A stretch of DNA of 64,000 bases from an uncultured Methanoregula sp. GTDB taxonomy: Archaea > Halobacteriota > Methanomicrobia > Methanomicrobiales > Methanospirillaceae. This document shows, piece by piece, positions 8,195-17,404 of the stretch. The notes beneath the pieces are model-generated. The model made no database searches. It worked only from the letters and a program-made list of their open reading frames with translations, and was not told the DNA's origin. Made by a program: the position numbers and the translations under genes. The first letter of the stretch is position 1, and each line of letters opens with the position of its first letter. The stretch is taken from contig NZ_OY787452.1 of the NCBI RefSeq assembly GCF_963678795.1, positions 558,001 to 622,000 of the forward strand, read 5' to 3'.

Positions 8195-9145
8195 ATGGAG
8201 AGCGGGGATCAGAAACCGGCCCGGGCACGTTCAACCGCAAAAAGGGATCTTATCGTCATCATCGCTGCCGGCATTATCGTCTTTTTCATCTCTGCGTACT
8301 TTGATATCAGCACTCACATCATCCGGTTTCTGGACAATTACAATTACCTGCAGCTGGACGAGATCTTCACCGTTGCACTCATCTTTGTTATAGGGTTTGC
8401 TCTTTTTTCCCTCCGCCGCTGGCGGGAACTCGGGCAGGAGAATAAAGAACGGAGGGCCGCGGAGGAGGCCCTGACCCTGGCGAACAAAAAGCTCAGCCTC
8501 CTCAACAGCATCACCCGCCATGATATCGTCAACCAGCTCACGGCACTCAGGGGATTTCTCCAGCTCTCGCTTGCGAAACCAACGGATGAGCAGGGCAGGC
8601 GGTACATCGAGAAGGAACTCGATGCTGCTGAACGGATCAGCCGCCAGATCCTCTTCACCAGGGAGTACCAGGATATCGGGATGAAGGCACCGGTCTGGCA
8701 GAACGCCGCTGAAGTTATCAGGAAAGCACGACCTGAAAGCGGCACCCCCGTTCTTGTCATTGGAAGCGAACTGGAAACCCTTGAGATTTTGGCAGACGGT
8801 CTCCTCGAAAAAGTCATTTTCAACCTGGTGGACAATGCAATGAGGCACGGCGGGGAGAGCCTCACAACCATACGGTTTTCTGCCCGGGAGACTCACGATA
8901 CCCTCCTCCTCTTCTGCGAGGATGACGGTGCCGGCGTCTCACTTGAAGATAAAGCCCGTCTCTTCACGCAGGGCTATGGAAAAAATACCGGGTACGGCCT
9001 GTTCCTGATCCGGGAGATCCTCTCGATTACCGGAATAACCATCCACGAAACCGGCACACCCGGTGCGGGAGCCCGTTTTGAGATGACGATCCCTCCCGGG
9101 AATTTCCGGAAGGGTTTTGCGGCAGCTTTATCAACGGCTCTTTGA
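8195..9145 (+). CDS. Membrane sensor histidine kinase
   Basis: Histidine kinase of 316 residues. Two membrane helices (about residues 18-38 and 55-75) flank a short extracytoplasmic loop, followed by a coiled coil. The phospho-acceptor box is ITRHDIVNQLTALRGFLQL, with His near residue 109. The ATPase domain shows the N box NLVDNAMRHGG, G1 DDGAGV and G2 GYGLFLI. There is no separate sensor domain and no response regulator nearby, so it is an orphan kinase as seen here. The ATG at 8195 follows GGGGGAAGGA; more distal in-frame starts would overlap the DUF1294 region. Confidence 0.85.
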   Translation: MESGDQKPARARSTAKRDLIVIIAAGIIVFFISAYFDISTHIIRFLDNYNYLQLDEIFTVALIFVIGFALFSLRRWRELGQENKERRAAEEALTLANKKLSLLNSITRHDIVNQLTALRGFLQLSLAKPTDEQGRRYIEKELDAAERISRQILFTREYQDIGMKAPVWQNAAEVIRKARPESGTPVLVIGSELETLEILADGLLEKVIFNLVDNAMRHGGESLTTIRFSARETHDTLLLFCEDDGAGVSLEDKARLFTQGYGKNTGYGLFLIREILSITGITIHETGTPGAGARFEMTIPPGNFRKGFAAALSTAL

Positions 9146-9152
9146 GGTTATT

Positions 9153-9692
9153 TCAGGATTCCGGAGCTGCCGGATCCTGCAGGAAGAACCGCCACCGGCA
9201 GAACATCTCCGGCGGGTGGTGGTCCGGTGGCGCAAACAGGCACTCTACCCGGATACGGGGATCGATCTCGCGGGCAAACGACGTGAACTCTGCCCGGTGC
9301 ATCTCGCGGCAGACATATTCTCCCAGACCACGGCGGAGCCGGGCTTCCTGGGTCGGGCAGGACGGCACCGAGATGAGCACTTCGTTCTCCCGCTCCTCGA
9401 GGGTGTAGCCAACGATCATGGCCCAGGGAAAATGCCGGAGCGCCCGGACAAAACCCTCAAGTCCTCCCGCGGTAATGGAGAAGCGACGCACGATGTCCTT
9501 TGCCGCCATTCCTGCAACCTTTCCCCAGACCTGCTCGTTGATCTTCTCTGCCACCGGCTGGCCATAATGTTCCGTGACATCGATGAACCAGAACGCGTCA
9601 ACCACGCGGTAATGCCAGAGAAGGAATTCCAGGTACTGGTGTTTCTCCTCATCGGTCATGGCGTCAAAGATCTCTAGGTTCATACCGTTCAT
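9153..9692 (-). CDS. Conserved hypothetical protein, DUF6125-like
   Basis: Soluble protein of 179 residues. Recognisable conserved blocks are [76 protein letters not shown] and [18 protein letters not shown] associate these with DUF6125, by memory only. No function is established. The ATG at 9692 has GGAGG six bases upstream, so the longer frame reaching 9845 is rejected. Convergent with the histidine kinase gene, with 7 bp between the stop codons. Confidence 0.7.
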   Translation of the reverse strand: MNGMNLEIFDAMTDEEKHQYLEFLLWHYRVVDAFWFIDVTEHYGQPVAEKINEQVWGKVAGMAAKDIVRRFSITAGGLEGFVRALRHFPWAMIVGYTLEERENEVLISVPSCPTQEARLRRGLGEYVCREMHRAEFTSFAREIDPRIRVECLFAPPDHHPPEMFCRWRFFLQDPAAPES

Positions 9693-9856
9693 TCCCGTCC
9701 TCCGGCAACATGCATTCCTGTAGATTCTTGCACAAAAGATAATGAGGCTGCTGCTCCGAATCAGGGCTCTTCCCAGGCGGCGGGGTGTGGCAGGGGGGTG
9801 GGGGGTCGCGAAATACCGCAACCTTTGCATAATGCTTAAGCCCAACCGGATACCGG

Positions 9857-10252
9857 ATGCACGATCTCACGCTTGAAGAGATACTGGCGATCCATGCCGG
9901 GATCATGGCGCAGGACGGGGGAGATACCCGCGTTCTCTCTGAGGGAAACCTCCACCAGACGATCTTCCGGGCAAACCTCCCTGAAGATCCCTTTGCCCGT
10001 GCGGCCACTGCCTTTTATTCGCTCGCTGCCTACCCGGCGTTCCGTGACGGGAACAAACGGACTGCCCAGGCAGTAGCGGAAAAAATTCTTGCAGGTGAAG
10101 GATACACGCTCCCGGATAACGATCCCGGGTGGGGTACCATGAGCAGGGGAATCATGGATTTTACGGTCGAAATCGGGGAGATTGAAGAATATTTCCGGAA
10201 GACCGCGGCCGTTTTGCAGGGCACGACAACCGGCACACCACGAGAAACATGA
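9857..10252 (+). CDS. Fic/Doc-family protein lacking the usual catalytic histidine
   Basis: Protein of 131 residues resembling Doc (death-on-curing). The N terminus [19 protein letters not shown] and the central [23 protein letters not shown] match the Doc fold and core loop. The consensus is HxFxDGN(K/R)R; here the residue in the His position is Pro (PAFRDGNKR), so nucleotide-transfer activity may be lost or changed. No antitoxin gene is adjacent. Alternatively it is a chromosomally adapted, non-toxic Doc relative. Confidence 0.75.
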   Translation: MHDLTLEEILAIHAGIMAQDGGDTRVLSEGNLHQTIFRANLPEDPFARAATAFYSLAAYPAFRDGNKRTAQAVAEKILAGEGYTLPDNDPGWGTMSRGIMDFTVEIGEIEEYFRKTAAVLQGTTTGTPRET

Positions 10253-10298
10253 TGGCACTATCGGCATATTCTTACCCGAATACTAAAAAACCCGTATC

Positions 10299-11057
10299 AT
10301 GGAAAAACCGGTCACTCTTCCGCAAATATTTCCTGCCGGTTCAGTCCGGTTGATCGCCGGGATATTCTGGATGATCCTTGCCGCCGCAGTAATGCTCACG
10401 CTGCTGATCCTCCTGCTTCCCCAGCAGATCTTTCTTGCGATCAGCAACTACCTGCAGATCCTCACGGCACTGGGAGGGGCGGCTGCCATCGGCTTTTTGC
10501 ACTTCCGGTACGGCCACCGGAGCGTTCTGCCTTATGCGGCAGGAGCCTTTGCCCTCTGGGGCATATCGAATATAGCCTGGTACGTCAACGTAGCCCTGGG
10601 TCTCCGGGCCCAGGTCTTCCCGGGCCTGATCGACATGGGGATCATTGCCTCTATCCTGGTGCTTATGGTTGCATACCAGAATGGCCTAAAAAGAAAGCCC
10701 TGCTCCCGGCAGTTGCTCACCGGCCTTCTTGTACTGTTCCTCATTATTCCCGTGGGGATCCTGTTTACCAGCGGGTTCACCGGCACGACGCTCGTGACCT
10801 TCCTGTATTTCTTTGCCTGCGGCTCGCTCATCATCACGGCTCTCTCCCGCGGGCTCACCGAACGCCCATTCCTGCTTGCCGGAACCGTCCTTTTCGCTGT
10901 CGCGTTCATGATCTACCCGGTCCGGGAGATGTTCTTCTCCACGAACTCCCTGTTATCCGTGATCGGGACGTTCGTTGTTGCCGGCCTTGCTCTCATGGTT
11001 CTCGGCTTTATCGGGCTTTCCATGGAGACGCTGGACGCTGGACCGCGTTCCGGGTAA
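10299..11057 (+). CDS. Hypothetical eight-helix membrane protein
   Basis: Integral membrane protein of 252 residues with about seven or eight hydrophobic segments spread evenly and short loops. Positively charged loops (GLKRKPCSRQ) suggest a defined topology. No catalytic motif or known family is recognised. It is convergent with dinB, which ends 4 bp further on. Confidence 0.68.
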   Translation: MEKPVTLPQIFPAGSVRLIAGIFWMILAAAVMLTLLILLLPQQIFLAISNYLQILTALGGAAAIGFLHFRYGHRSVLPYAAGAFALWGISNIAWYVNVALGLRAQVFPGLIDMGIIASILVLMVAYQNGLKRKPCSRQLLTGLLVLFLIIPVGILFTSGFTGTTLVTFLYFFACGSLIITALSRGLTERPFLLAGTVLFAVAFMIYPVREMFFSTNSLLSVIGTFVVAGLALMVLGFIGLSMETLDAGPRSG

Positions 11058-11060
11058 TCC

Positions 11061-12218
11061 TCATCCATTCTCTGGTACGGTATTAATGCCGGAGAGGGTC
11101 AACTGGCAGGCATCCGGCCGGTTAATCGACGAGAGCCGGATGCCGATGAGCCGGATCTTCCCGCCGGTATAGAGGTCACGGAAGAGGGTAAGGGCACAGG
11201 TCCTGACCATGGCCGGATCATCCGTGGGATGGGACAGGGTCCGGCACCTGGTCCGGGTGTCAAAGTTCTCAAAGCGTACCTTGACCGTCACGGTCCGGCA
11301 CAGGAAATGCTCCCCGGCAAGAGTCCGGCTGACCGCCCCGGCAAGCTGGCCGAGAGTATCGCCGATTACGTGGAGATTGTCCGTGTCCTGTTCAAACGTG
11401 GTCTCGCGGGAGATGGAGCGGGCACCGGTGCTTTCACATACTTCGCTCTCATCAATCCCCCGGACACTGTTGAGAAGGGAGACTGCCCCCCGCCCGAACC
11501 GCGACACCAGCATCCCGGGTCCGGCGCTCGTCAGATCGCCAATGGTCAGGATGCCGAGACGGGACAGTTCCTCTTCACTTTTTTTCCCGATGCCGGGAAC
11601 CTTCCTTACCGGAAGCGGCGCAAGAAATGCCTGCAGATCTTCCGGCGTAACAATGGTCAGCCCGTCGGGCTTATGGAAGTCCGAGGCGATCTTTGCGATC
11701 GTTTTACCGGGCCCTATGCCGATGGAACACGTGATACCGAGACGGGATACGATCTCACGCTTGACCTGAAGGGCGATATTACGGGCCCGCAGGTAATCGC
11801 CGGATGAGCTGACATCCAGGAATGCTTCATCTATGCTGACCTGCTGGAGCGGGAACCCGCAGGTCCGCAGGATTGCCATAACTGATTCGGAGACCGAGGA
11901 GTACAGGGCAAAATCCGGCCGGAGGTAGACTGCACCCGGGCAGAGAGTATACGCCCGGGAGATGGGCTGTGCGGAATGGACACCGAACGCCCGGGCTTCG
12001 TACGAGCAGGTGCAGACGACCCCCCTGCCCACCCCTCCCTTCGGGTCGGCACCGATGATGACCGGCTTTTTACGGATATCGGGACGTTTCTGCATCTCAA
12101 CGGAGGCATAGAAACTGTCCATGTCCAGGTGCAGTATTATCCTCTGGCGGGAAATTTCGCCGGAACCCGGAGAGGTTACCGGGCCCGGGCCTGCAGGAAA
12201 ATCGGCATCCGGAATCAT
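11061..12218 (-). CDS. dinB: DNA polymerase IV (Y-family translesion polymerase)
   Basis: Error-prone lesion-bypass polymerase of 385 residues. The palm motifs are clear: LHLDMDSFYASVE and SIDEAFLDVS carry the metal-binding acids. The helix-hairpin-helix region VRKVPGIGKKSEEEL and a little-finger domain with VTVKVRFENFDTRTR follow. The N-terminal 25 residues form an unusual Pro/Gly-rich extension. The ATG at 12218 comes one base after the nreA stop, so the two repair genes are almost certainly co-transcribed. I see no clear PCNA-binding box at its own C terminus. Confidence 0.92.
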   Translation of the reverse strand: MIPDADFPAGPGPVTSPGSGEISRQRIILHLDMDSFYASVEMQKRPDIRKKPVIIGADPKGGVGRGVVCTCSYEARAFGVHSAQPISRAYTLCPGAVYLRPDFALYSSVSESVMAILRTCGFPLQQVSIDEAFLDVSSSGDYLRARNIALQVKREIVSRLGITCSIGIGPGKTIAKIASDFHKPDGLTIVTPEDLQAFLAPLPVRKVPGIGKKSEEELSRLGILTIGDLTSAGPGMLVSRFGRGAVSLLNSVRGIDESEVCESTGARSISRETTFEQDTDNLHVIGDTLGQLAGAVSRTLAGEHFLCRTVTVKVRFENFDTRTRCRTLSHPTDDPAMVRTCALTLFRDLYTGGKIRLIGIRLSSINRPDACQLTLSGINTVPENG

Positions 12219-12219
12219 G

Positions 12220-13395
12220 TCAGCGGGCAGCGGGAAGGAAATCGTTCAGGGTGCTTTGCCGCCCGCGGAGCATTGTCCGGAGCAGTTCGCCCTCGTCAAT
12301 GAAACGCTCCATTGGCAGGGTGAACTTTTCAGAGATATGCACAAGGGCCGACCTTATATCCTCAAACTCGGTGGCGGTCTGCTTCAGGGAGGTGCGGACA
12401 TTCTCCCGTACATTGAATACCCCCAGCGGGACGTACCCTTGGAGCGCTTCCCGGACCACGATTGCCCCGGCCTGTTTCTGTTCCCTTGCAAGGGCTTCGA
12501 GAACTGCCATCTTGCAGGAATAATAACAACCGCCAAGCGGGGAGTACTCTGTTTTCTTCTTTGTCCCCTCATGGTCAGAGAAGACATACTCCTCGTCTGC
12601 AAGGACATGGAGGAAGGCCTCCGACCACTCGTACTGCCAGCCGGTCGGCATCAGGATCACCGCGTAATTGTTGTTGAGGCTTGAAAATTCATGGACCCGG
12701 AACGAATCGATGACCGGGCATTTTTTCACGTCGCTTAAGAGCTTGTCTCCGATCATGGTATCACAGGCAGTTATCGACCAGCGGGTGGGAACCAGGTGCC
12801 GGGCCGGGCCCCTTCCCATCACACCGGTGGAGAAGGCTTTCTGGATGCTTGAAAAGGGAAGGGATTTTTTATGAAGATCAATGACCGCTTCCCGTGCATT
12901 CAGGTCGGTGTCATAATAGACCTTCTCGAGGTCTGGATCCCACCTGCCGGCTTCAATCTCGAACCGCTCCACCGGGGCACTCGGCCCAAAAGGGGTATGC
13001 TCTTCGGAAAATGAGTGCCCGGTCGGGGCGCTCTGGAAACTGATCTCGCTCTCAAGCGAGGAGGCAGAGAGCGTGATCTCCTGGAGCTTTTCAATAAAGC
13101 GGTTGCAAGCGTCATGGGCATGAACCCGGTGCTTTCCCCGTATCAGGTTGAGCCGGTACCCGATGATCTCTTCCTGGGTCCTGCTCTCCGGAATCCAGGA
13201 TTCGGGCCGGTCCATTACCGAAGTATCGCCATGAAGGGGGGCAACCATGGGTCCGGCATAAACATCCGGGTAATTCCAGCTCCCGATAAATACCGAGGGA
13301 GGGGAACTGCCTTCCAGCTCTTTTCCCACAGCTACAGAAGGCATCTGCATCGTTAACGCCGTAAGCTCGCGGAGATATGCGCCTTTCCCAATCAT
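12220..13395 (-). CDS. nreA: Nre-family archaeal DNA repair protein
   Basis: Protein of 391 residues of the archaeal Nre family, known as PCNA-associated repair factors. Family blocks include PPSVFIGSWNYPDVYAGP near the N terminus, HARE-type segment LNAREAVIDLHKKSLPFSS, GRGPARHLVPTRWSITACD and YYSCKMAVLEAL. The extreme C terminus carries QSTLNDFL, a likely PCNA-interacting (PIP) box. Directly upstream of dinB with one base between them, so a PCNA-bound repair factor and a translesion polymerase are made together. Confidence 0.88.
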   Translation of the reverse strand: MIGKGAYLRELTALTMQMPSVAVGKELEGSSPPSVFIGSWNYPDVYAGPMVAPLHGDTSVMDRPESWIPESRTQEEIIGYRLNLIRGKHRVHAHDACNRFIEKLQEITLSASSLESEISFQSAPTGHSFSEEHTPFGPSAPVERFEIEAGRWDPDLEKVYYDTDLNAREAVIDLHKKSLPFSSIQKAFSTGVMGRGPARHLVPTRWSITACDTMIGDKLLSDVKKCPVIDSFRVHEFSSLNNNYAVILMPTGWQYEWSEAFLHVLADEEYVFSDHEGTKKKTEYSPLGGCYYSCKMAVLEALAREQKQAGAIVVREALQGYVPLGVFNVRENVRTSLKQTATEFEDIRSALVHISEKFTLPMERFIDEGELLRTMLRGRQSTLNDFLPAAR

Positions 13396-13600
13396 TCCTG
13401 TGGTGTTCGTTGGAACAGGGTGTGTTTAAGGGACACACCATGCGGGGAGAAAGTGAAGATTGTGAGGGAAAAGAGTCCGGGCCTTATGAGGGGATAACTG
13501 CGGCCCCCCATATCATGACGGGACCCTTCCTGCACAGGGAGGACCCTGACAATACATACCTTCATCGTATTGCGCATCATTCATTAACTGCAATGGAGTT

Positions 13601-13942
13601 GTGTGCATTAGGAATAATACCAATAATGATGAAGGAATTGACCCAAACGCAGTAAACGAAGATGGTACTCCAATCGTCAGGGTCCGGTTGCCAAGGAAAC
13701 GGAATAACGAACAGTTCGCCATGGCTGAACTCATGATGGGGGCAAACCATATCCGGGTCCGGTGCCATGACGGGGTGACCCGCATGGGCAGGATCAAGGG
13801 TAAGATCAAGAAGCGCGCATGGATCCGTGAAGGAGACATCGTGCTCGTAACCCCGTGGTCATTCCAGGACGAGAAATGCGATATCGTATACCGCTACCTT
13901 CCTCCCCAGGCAGACTGGCTGAGGAAAAACCGGTATCTCTGA
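13601..13942 (+). CDS. eif1A: Translation initiation factor aIF1A
   Basis: Archaeal counterpart of eIF1A, binding the ribosomal A site during start selection. The S1-like OB domain is visible as FAMAELMMGANHIRVRCHDG, RMGRIKGKIKKRAWIREGD, then VLVTPWSFQDEKCDIVYRY. Length 113 residues, with a hydrophilic N-terminal tail of about 20. The GTG at 13601 is taken as start, although GGAG lies only two bases before it; no ATG is available upstream in frame. Single gene with about 200 bp of upstream non-coding sequence. Confidence 0.88.
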   Translation: MCIRNNTNNDEGIDPNAVNEDGTPIVRVRLPRKRNNEQFAMAELMMGANHIRVRCHDGVTRMGRIKGKIKKRAWIREGDIVLVTPWSFQDEKCDIVYRYLPPQADWLRKNRYL

Positions 13943-14070
13943 TCTTTTTTTCCATTATTCCTGCAGTATGAACATCCATGCCGGCGGCCCCGTATTGAAG
14001 GTTTATTGAAAACGGGATATTCAAAAGTTATTCCCCGCGCATTCCCACGGGAGAGACAAAGAGCCGGGGG

Positions 14071-14551
14071 TTATTTCCGCACGGTAAACCCATGGCGGGA
14101 AAGAATTCTTATCATCTCCTTCTCCCAGGCTGCATCGTCCGGCTCATGTATGTTCTCGATACAACTCTCCCAGAGCCGGGTCAGAATGGAGTCTTCAGAA
14201 GAGAGAGACCGGATATACCTGATCCGCCCGGCCCGCCGGCCCTGGTGATCGAGGATGAGCAGCCGCCAGCACCGGTATTCCCTGCAGATCCCGGGCCGGG
14301 TCCCGTGGACGATGCAGTACGCCAGTCCGCTCCCCTGCCCGTCGCGGAAAAACGGGCAGGCTTCCGGCAGTTTCTCAAAAACGCTCTTATCGGGAAGAGC
14401 TCCCGTTTGTCGGAATCGATCGCGACTGGGGTCTCCTCCACGGTATACTTGTTGGAGATCAGGAAGCGGTGATCTCCGTACGTCTCCCTTCCGTATGCAC
14501 CAGCCCGAGATGCCTGCAGCATTCGCCGCACCGTAAGCACTCGAACGCCAC
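14071..14551 (-). pseudogene. YkgJ-family cysteine-cluster gene with two frameshifts
   Basis: Three consecutive frames encode one YkgJ-type protein: FECLRCGECCRHLGLVHTEG, then YGDHRFLISNKYTVEETPVA through DSDKRELF, then DKSVFEKLPEACPFFRDG through YCIVHGTRPGICREYRCWRL to HGFTVRK and a stop at 14071. Each frame change (near 14480 and near 14392) is cured by adding one base. The likely start is the GTG at 14551, after an AAGGGGAA site. It follows the RMD1-like gene by 11 bp on the same strand, so it was probably co-transcribed. Sequence error cannot be excluded, as both changes are single bases. Confidence 0.72.
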
Positions 14552-14562
14552 TCTTTCCCCTT

Positions 14563-15624
14563 CTATCGCAGGCTCTGCCAGATCGCAAGCACGAACTCAA
14601 GCGCGATGAGGATGATGATGACCCATTCGAGGAAATTGGAGTGCTGGATGCGAACCTCATCGGAAAGCATCGAGTAGTTCTCTCTTATAACGTCGATCTT
14701 CCGGCTCACGCTCTCGCTCCAGAGGCCACTCCGGAGCACCTTGAGGGCCGTTGCGTACACGCGGGCGTAATAGACATCCTCGGTGACCTTGATGAGGTTG
14801 TTGACTTTCTCGATAACCTCGGAGACCTCCGCATACGTCTCCATCTGTTTTGCCATGATAGCATGGTACTGGCGGCTCCTGCGGAACTGCGACTGCCGGT
14901 CCGCGTGCTCGATGTCGTCGTACATCTTCTCCATCTCGCGGGTCAGTTCCCGGTCATAGTACCGCAGCTCCAGCACCTGCACATTGGCAAACTCGATGAG
15001 GTCGATGAGATCGGTCGGGCTCTCCGGGTTGCAGAGCAGGGCCGAATCCCAGGAGAGGACCGCAAGGTCTTCAGGAGTGTAGCTGAGCGAATTCTTAAGG
15101 ACCTCTTCCCGGATCTGGGGCGAGATGGTGGTCTTTTCCCCGATAAGCAGGGCAACCGGGTCAATGGAATCATCGCGCCGGTCCGTGATATAGATGGTAT
15201 AATCCTCGTAAAAGTCAGGATTGATGGCGAAGTTCTTGATATGCGGGCGTACGATCTCGCCTAAGGTCTTGAGGTACTGGACATAAAACTCCGAGAGCCC
15301 TTCCTGTCCGGCAAACAGGAATGCAATCTCTTCGAGCTCTGAATAATCCGCATCCGGGTTCTCGTATACAAAACAGAAACTGATGGCCCCGATATCATAC
15401 ACGTGGGCGACAACGGAGAACTCAAATGATCTCCCGACCCGCTCCACCCGGATCGGGTGCATCTGGATCAGGAGAGGCGGGTCTTCGAGCATGATGGATT
15501 TGGGCTTGACCCGGACAAAACTGGTTCTCGCGGTAAAATAACTCTGGGCAAGCGCCCGCTCCAGCCAGTCGAGATCGATCTCCCGGCCAATATCATAGAT
15601 CCGGTAAAAACGGAGACTTATCAT
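14563..15624 (-). CDS. RMD1/YagE family (DUF155) protein
   Basis: Protein of 353 residues with the DUF155 architecture: an N-terminal domain, the block FEFSVVAHVYDIGAISFCFV, and a long helical C-terminal part ending in ENYSMLSDEVRIQHSNFLEW and a single membrane helix (IIILIALEFVLAIWQ). Eukaryotic RMD1 proteins are mitochondrial membrane proteins; the archaeal role is unknown. The ATG at 15624 follows GGAGGAAAAAACC, so the longer frame from 15732 is not used. Confidence 0.8.
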   Translation of the reverse strand: MISLRFYRIYDIGREIDLDWLERALAQSYFTARTSFVRVKPKSIMLEDPPLLIQMHPIRVERVGRSFEFSVVAHVYDIGAISFCFVYENPDADYSELEEIAFLFAGQEGLSEFYVQYLKTLGEIVRPHIKNFAINPDFYEDYTIYITDRRDDSIDPVALLIGEKTTISPQIREEVLKNSLSYTPEDLAVLSWDSALLCNPESPTDLIDLIEFANVQVLELRYYDRELTREMEKMYDDIEHADRQSQFRRSRQYHAIMAKQMETYAEVSEVIEKVNNLIKVTEDVYYARVYATALKVLRSGLWSESVSRKIDVIRENYSMLSDEVRIQHSNFLEWVIIILIALEFVLAIWQSLR

Positions 15625-15849
15625 GGTTTTTTCCTCCTTCCGGCACGATTGATGAGTGTCTGCAATAATGAACAACCATGAAGATGATAAATCATTGCCA
15701 GAAATGCCATGGGAATGCCATAATAACGCCAATTCCGACCATCCCGCAGATCCCGCCGGCCGGTCGCGGGAACGGTTTTTGTTCTGGCAGGAAATAGTTC
15801 ATCAAAAGAACTATCAGCAAAGGAAATAAAGTATTCCACGTGAGCGGGA

Positions 15850-16287
15850 ATGACGGATGATGTGAGGGACAGGGTTGCCGAAAACTTCCTTGCCATCATA
15901 CCCTTGTTATACAGGCAGATCTTCAGAGTAAACCATGGCGTATCCGGCATAAAAACCGCCCAGTACCGGGTCCTCGGGATCCTGAAAAAAGCCGGGCCGC
16001 TCTCGATGTCGGAGATCGGAAGGCACCTGTACATCTCAAAACCGTACATGACCGCGCTTGTCGATTCGCTGATCGGGAACAACTGGGTTGAACGGCAGCA
16101 GGACGCCACAGACCGGCGGGTCATCAGGATCACGATCACTCCTTCCGGGAAAAAGTATCTCAAAGAATCGCTGGAGATGTACAGGAACGATCTCGAGCTC
16201 CTGCTCGGGGACCTCAGTGACAAGGAACTTGAACAGTTCTCTCTCTCGCTTGAACACCTGCGGACCATCCTGACAAAAATCGAATAA
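15850..16287 (+). CDS. MarR-family transcriptional regulator
   Basis: Winged-helix regulator of 145 residues. The recognition region PLSMSEIGRHLYISKPYMTALVDSLI and the wing VERQQDATDRRVIRITITPSGKK are classic MarR features. It starts an operon with an ABC-2 exporter: the ATPase gene begins 10 bp after its stop and the permease overlaps that. MarR proteins next to exporters usually repress them and respond to the exported compound; that role is inferred from context. Confidence 0.88.
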   Translation: MTDDVRDRVAENFLAIIPLLYRQIFRVNHGVSGIKTAQYRVLGILKKAGPLSMSEIGRHLYISKPYMTALVDSLIGNNWVERQQDATDRRVIRITITPSGKKYLKESLEMYRNDLELLLGDLSDKELEQFSLSLEHLRTILTKIE

Positions 16288-16297
16288 GGGAAAGAAC

Positions 16298-17404
16298 ATG
16301 GAAATACAGCAGCCATACCCATCGGAGCTCCCGAAGGAAGGGGCCGGAGCGGAAGCCGGAAAAATACCCGGACCGGTTTACGGGAACTCCGGGGGATCCG
16401 GACTCCCCGGGGATAACATCATCCGGATCGAGCACCTGACAAAGATCTTTAAGAGCAAGACCAAGACCGTTACCGCTGTGTCCGATGTCACCTTCGAGGT
16501 GAAGAGGGGGGAGATCTTCGGCCTTCTCGGCCCGAACGGGGCCGGGAAAAGTACCCTGATCCGTATTCTCACAACCCTCCTCTCTCCAACCTCCGGCTCG
16601 GCATACCTCAATAATTACGACATAACCGTGTACCCGGAAGAAGTGAGGAGCATCATCGGGGTCTGCCCGCAGAACAGTACCCTCGACGTTGAGCTCACTG
16701 CATACGACAACCTGGATTTTTACGGGAAACTCGTCAATGTTCCTGACGCTGTTCTCGACAAGAGGATCTGGGAACTCCTTGAAATGACGGAACTCACCGA
16801 CAGGGCTCATATGCGCGTGGGTACATTCTCCGGGGGAATGCGGAGGAAACTGGAGATAGTCCGGGCCTTCATCCACCGCCCGCTCATCCTCTTTCTCGAT
16901 GAGCCGACCATCGGCCTCGACCCGGAAGCCCGCCGGGAGGTCTGGCAGCAGATCTCCGACCTGAACAGCGAGAGGACAACGATCATCTTAACAACGCATT
17001 ACATGGACGAGGCAGAAAAACTCTGCAACCGGATCGCCTTTGTGGACAAGGGCAGGCTAGTCGCCCTCGATACCCTGGAAAATCTCAAACTGCACCTGCC
17101 CGCCGGGGATCTCATAGAGATCGGTGTCGAACGGATGGATGAAGATCTCATTCCGGCGATTCTGGCAAACCCCCTGATCAATTCGGCAAAGCTGGAGGGA
17201 AACAGGATTGTGATATCCGCAAGGAATGGCAGCAGGGTACTACCCGCGCTCATCACCATATTCGATGAGCATCACATTCCGATGTCTTCCATCTCCATCC
17301 ATTCCCCGTCCCTCGAAGACATCTTCCTCTATGTTACCGGAACCAAACTGGATGACGGGACTGCCGGCAGCCAGAAACCTGCAGCCGGAGGAAGAGGGCG
17401 ATGA
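16298..17404 (+). CDS. ABC-2 type exporter, ATP-binding subunit
   Basis: ATPase of 368 residues in the DrrA-like drug or lipid exporter group. Walker A is GPNGAGKS, signature FSGGMRRKLEI, Walker B LILFLDEP, and the switch His is in ILTTHYMDEAE. About 40 residues of Gly/Pro-rich sequence precede the domain, and a C-terminal domain of about 90 residues follows. Its stop overlaps the permease start by four bases (ATGA). The MarR gene upstream is the likely regulator. Confidence 0.92.
   Translation: MEIQQPYPSELPKEGAGAEAGKIPGPVYGNSGGSGLPGDNIIRIEHLTKIFKSKTKTVTAVSDVTFEVKRGEIFGLLGPNGAGKSTLIRILTTLLSPTSGSAYLNNYDITVYPEEVRSIIGVCPQNSTLDVELTAYDNLDFYGKLVNVPDAVLDKRIWELLEMTELTDRAHMRVGTFSGGMRRKLEIVRAFIHRPLILFLDEPTIGLDPEARREVWQQISDLNSERTTIILTTHYMDEAEKLCNRIAFVDKGRLVALDTLENLKLHLPAGDLIEIGVERMDEDLIPAILANPLINSAKLEGNRIVISARNGSRVLPALITIFDEHHIPMSSISIHSPSLEDIFLYVTGTKLDDGTAGSQKPAAGGRGR

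Noticed and set aside
14181..14660. A 159-codon minus frame called as one protein
   Set aside because: Only its middle part matches a family; the rest is out of frame. It is better read as a frameshifted YkgJ pseudogene.
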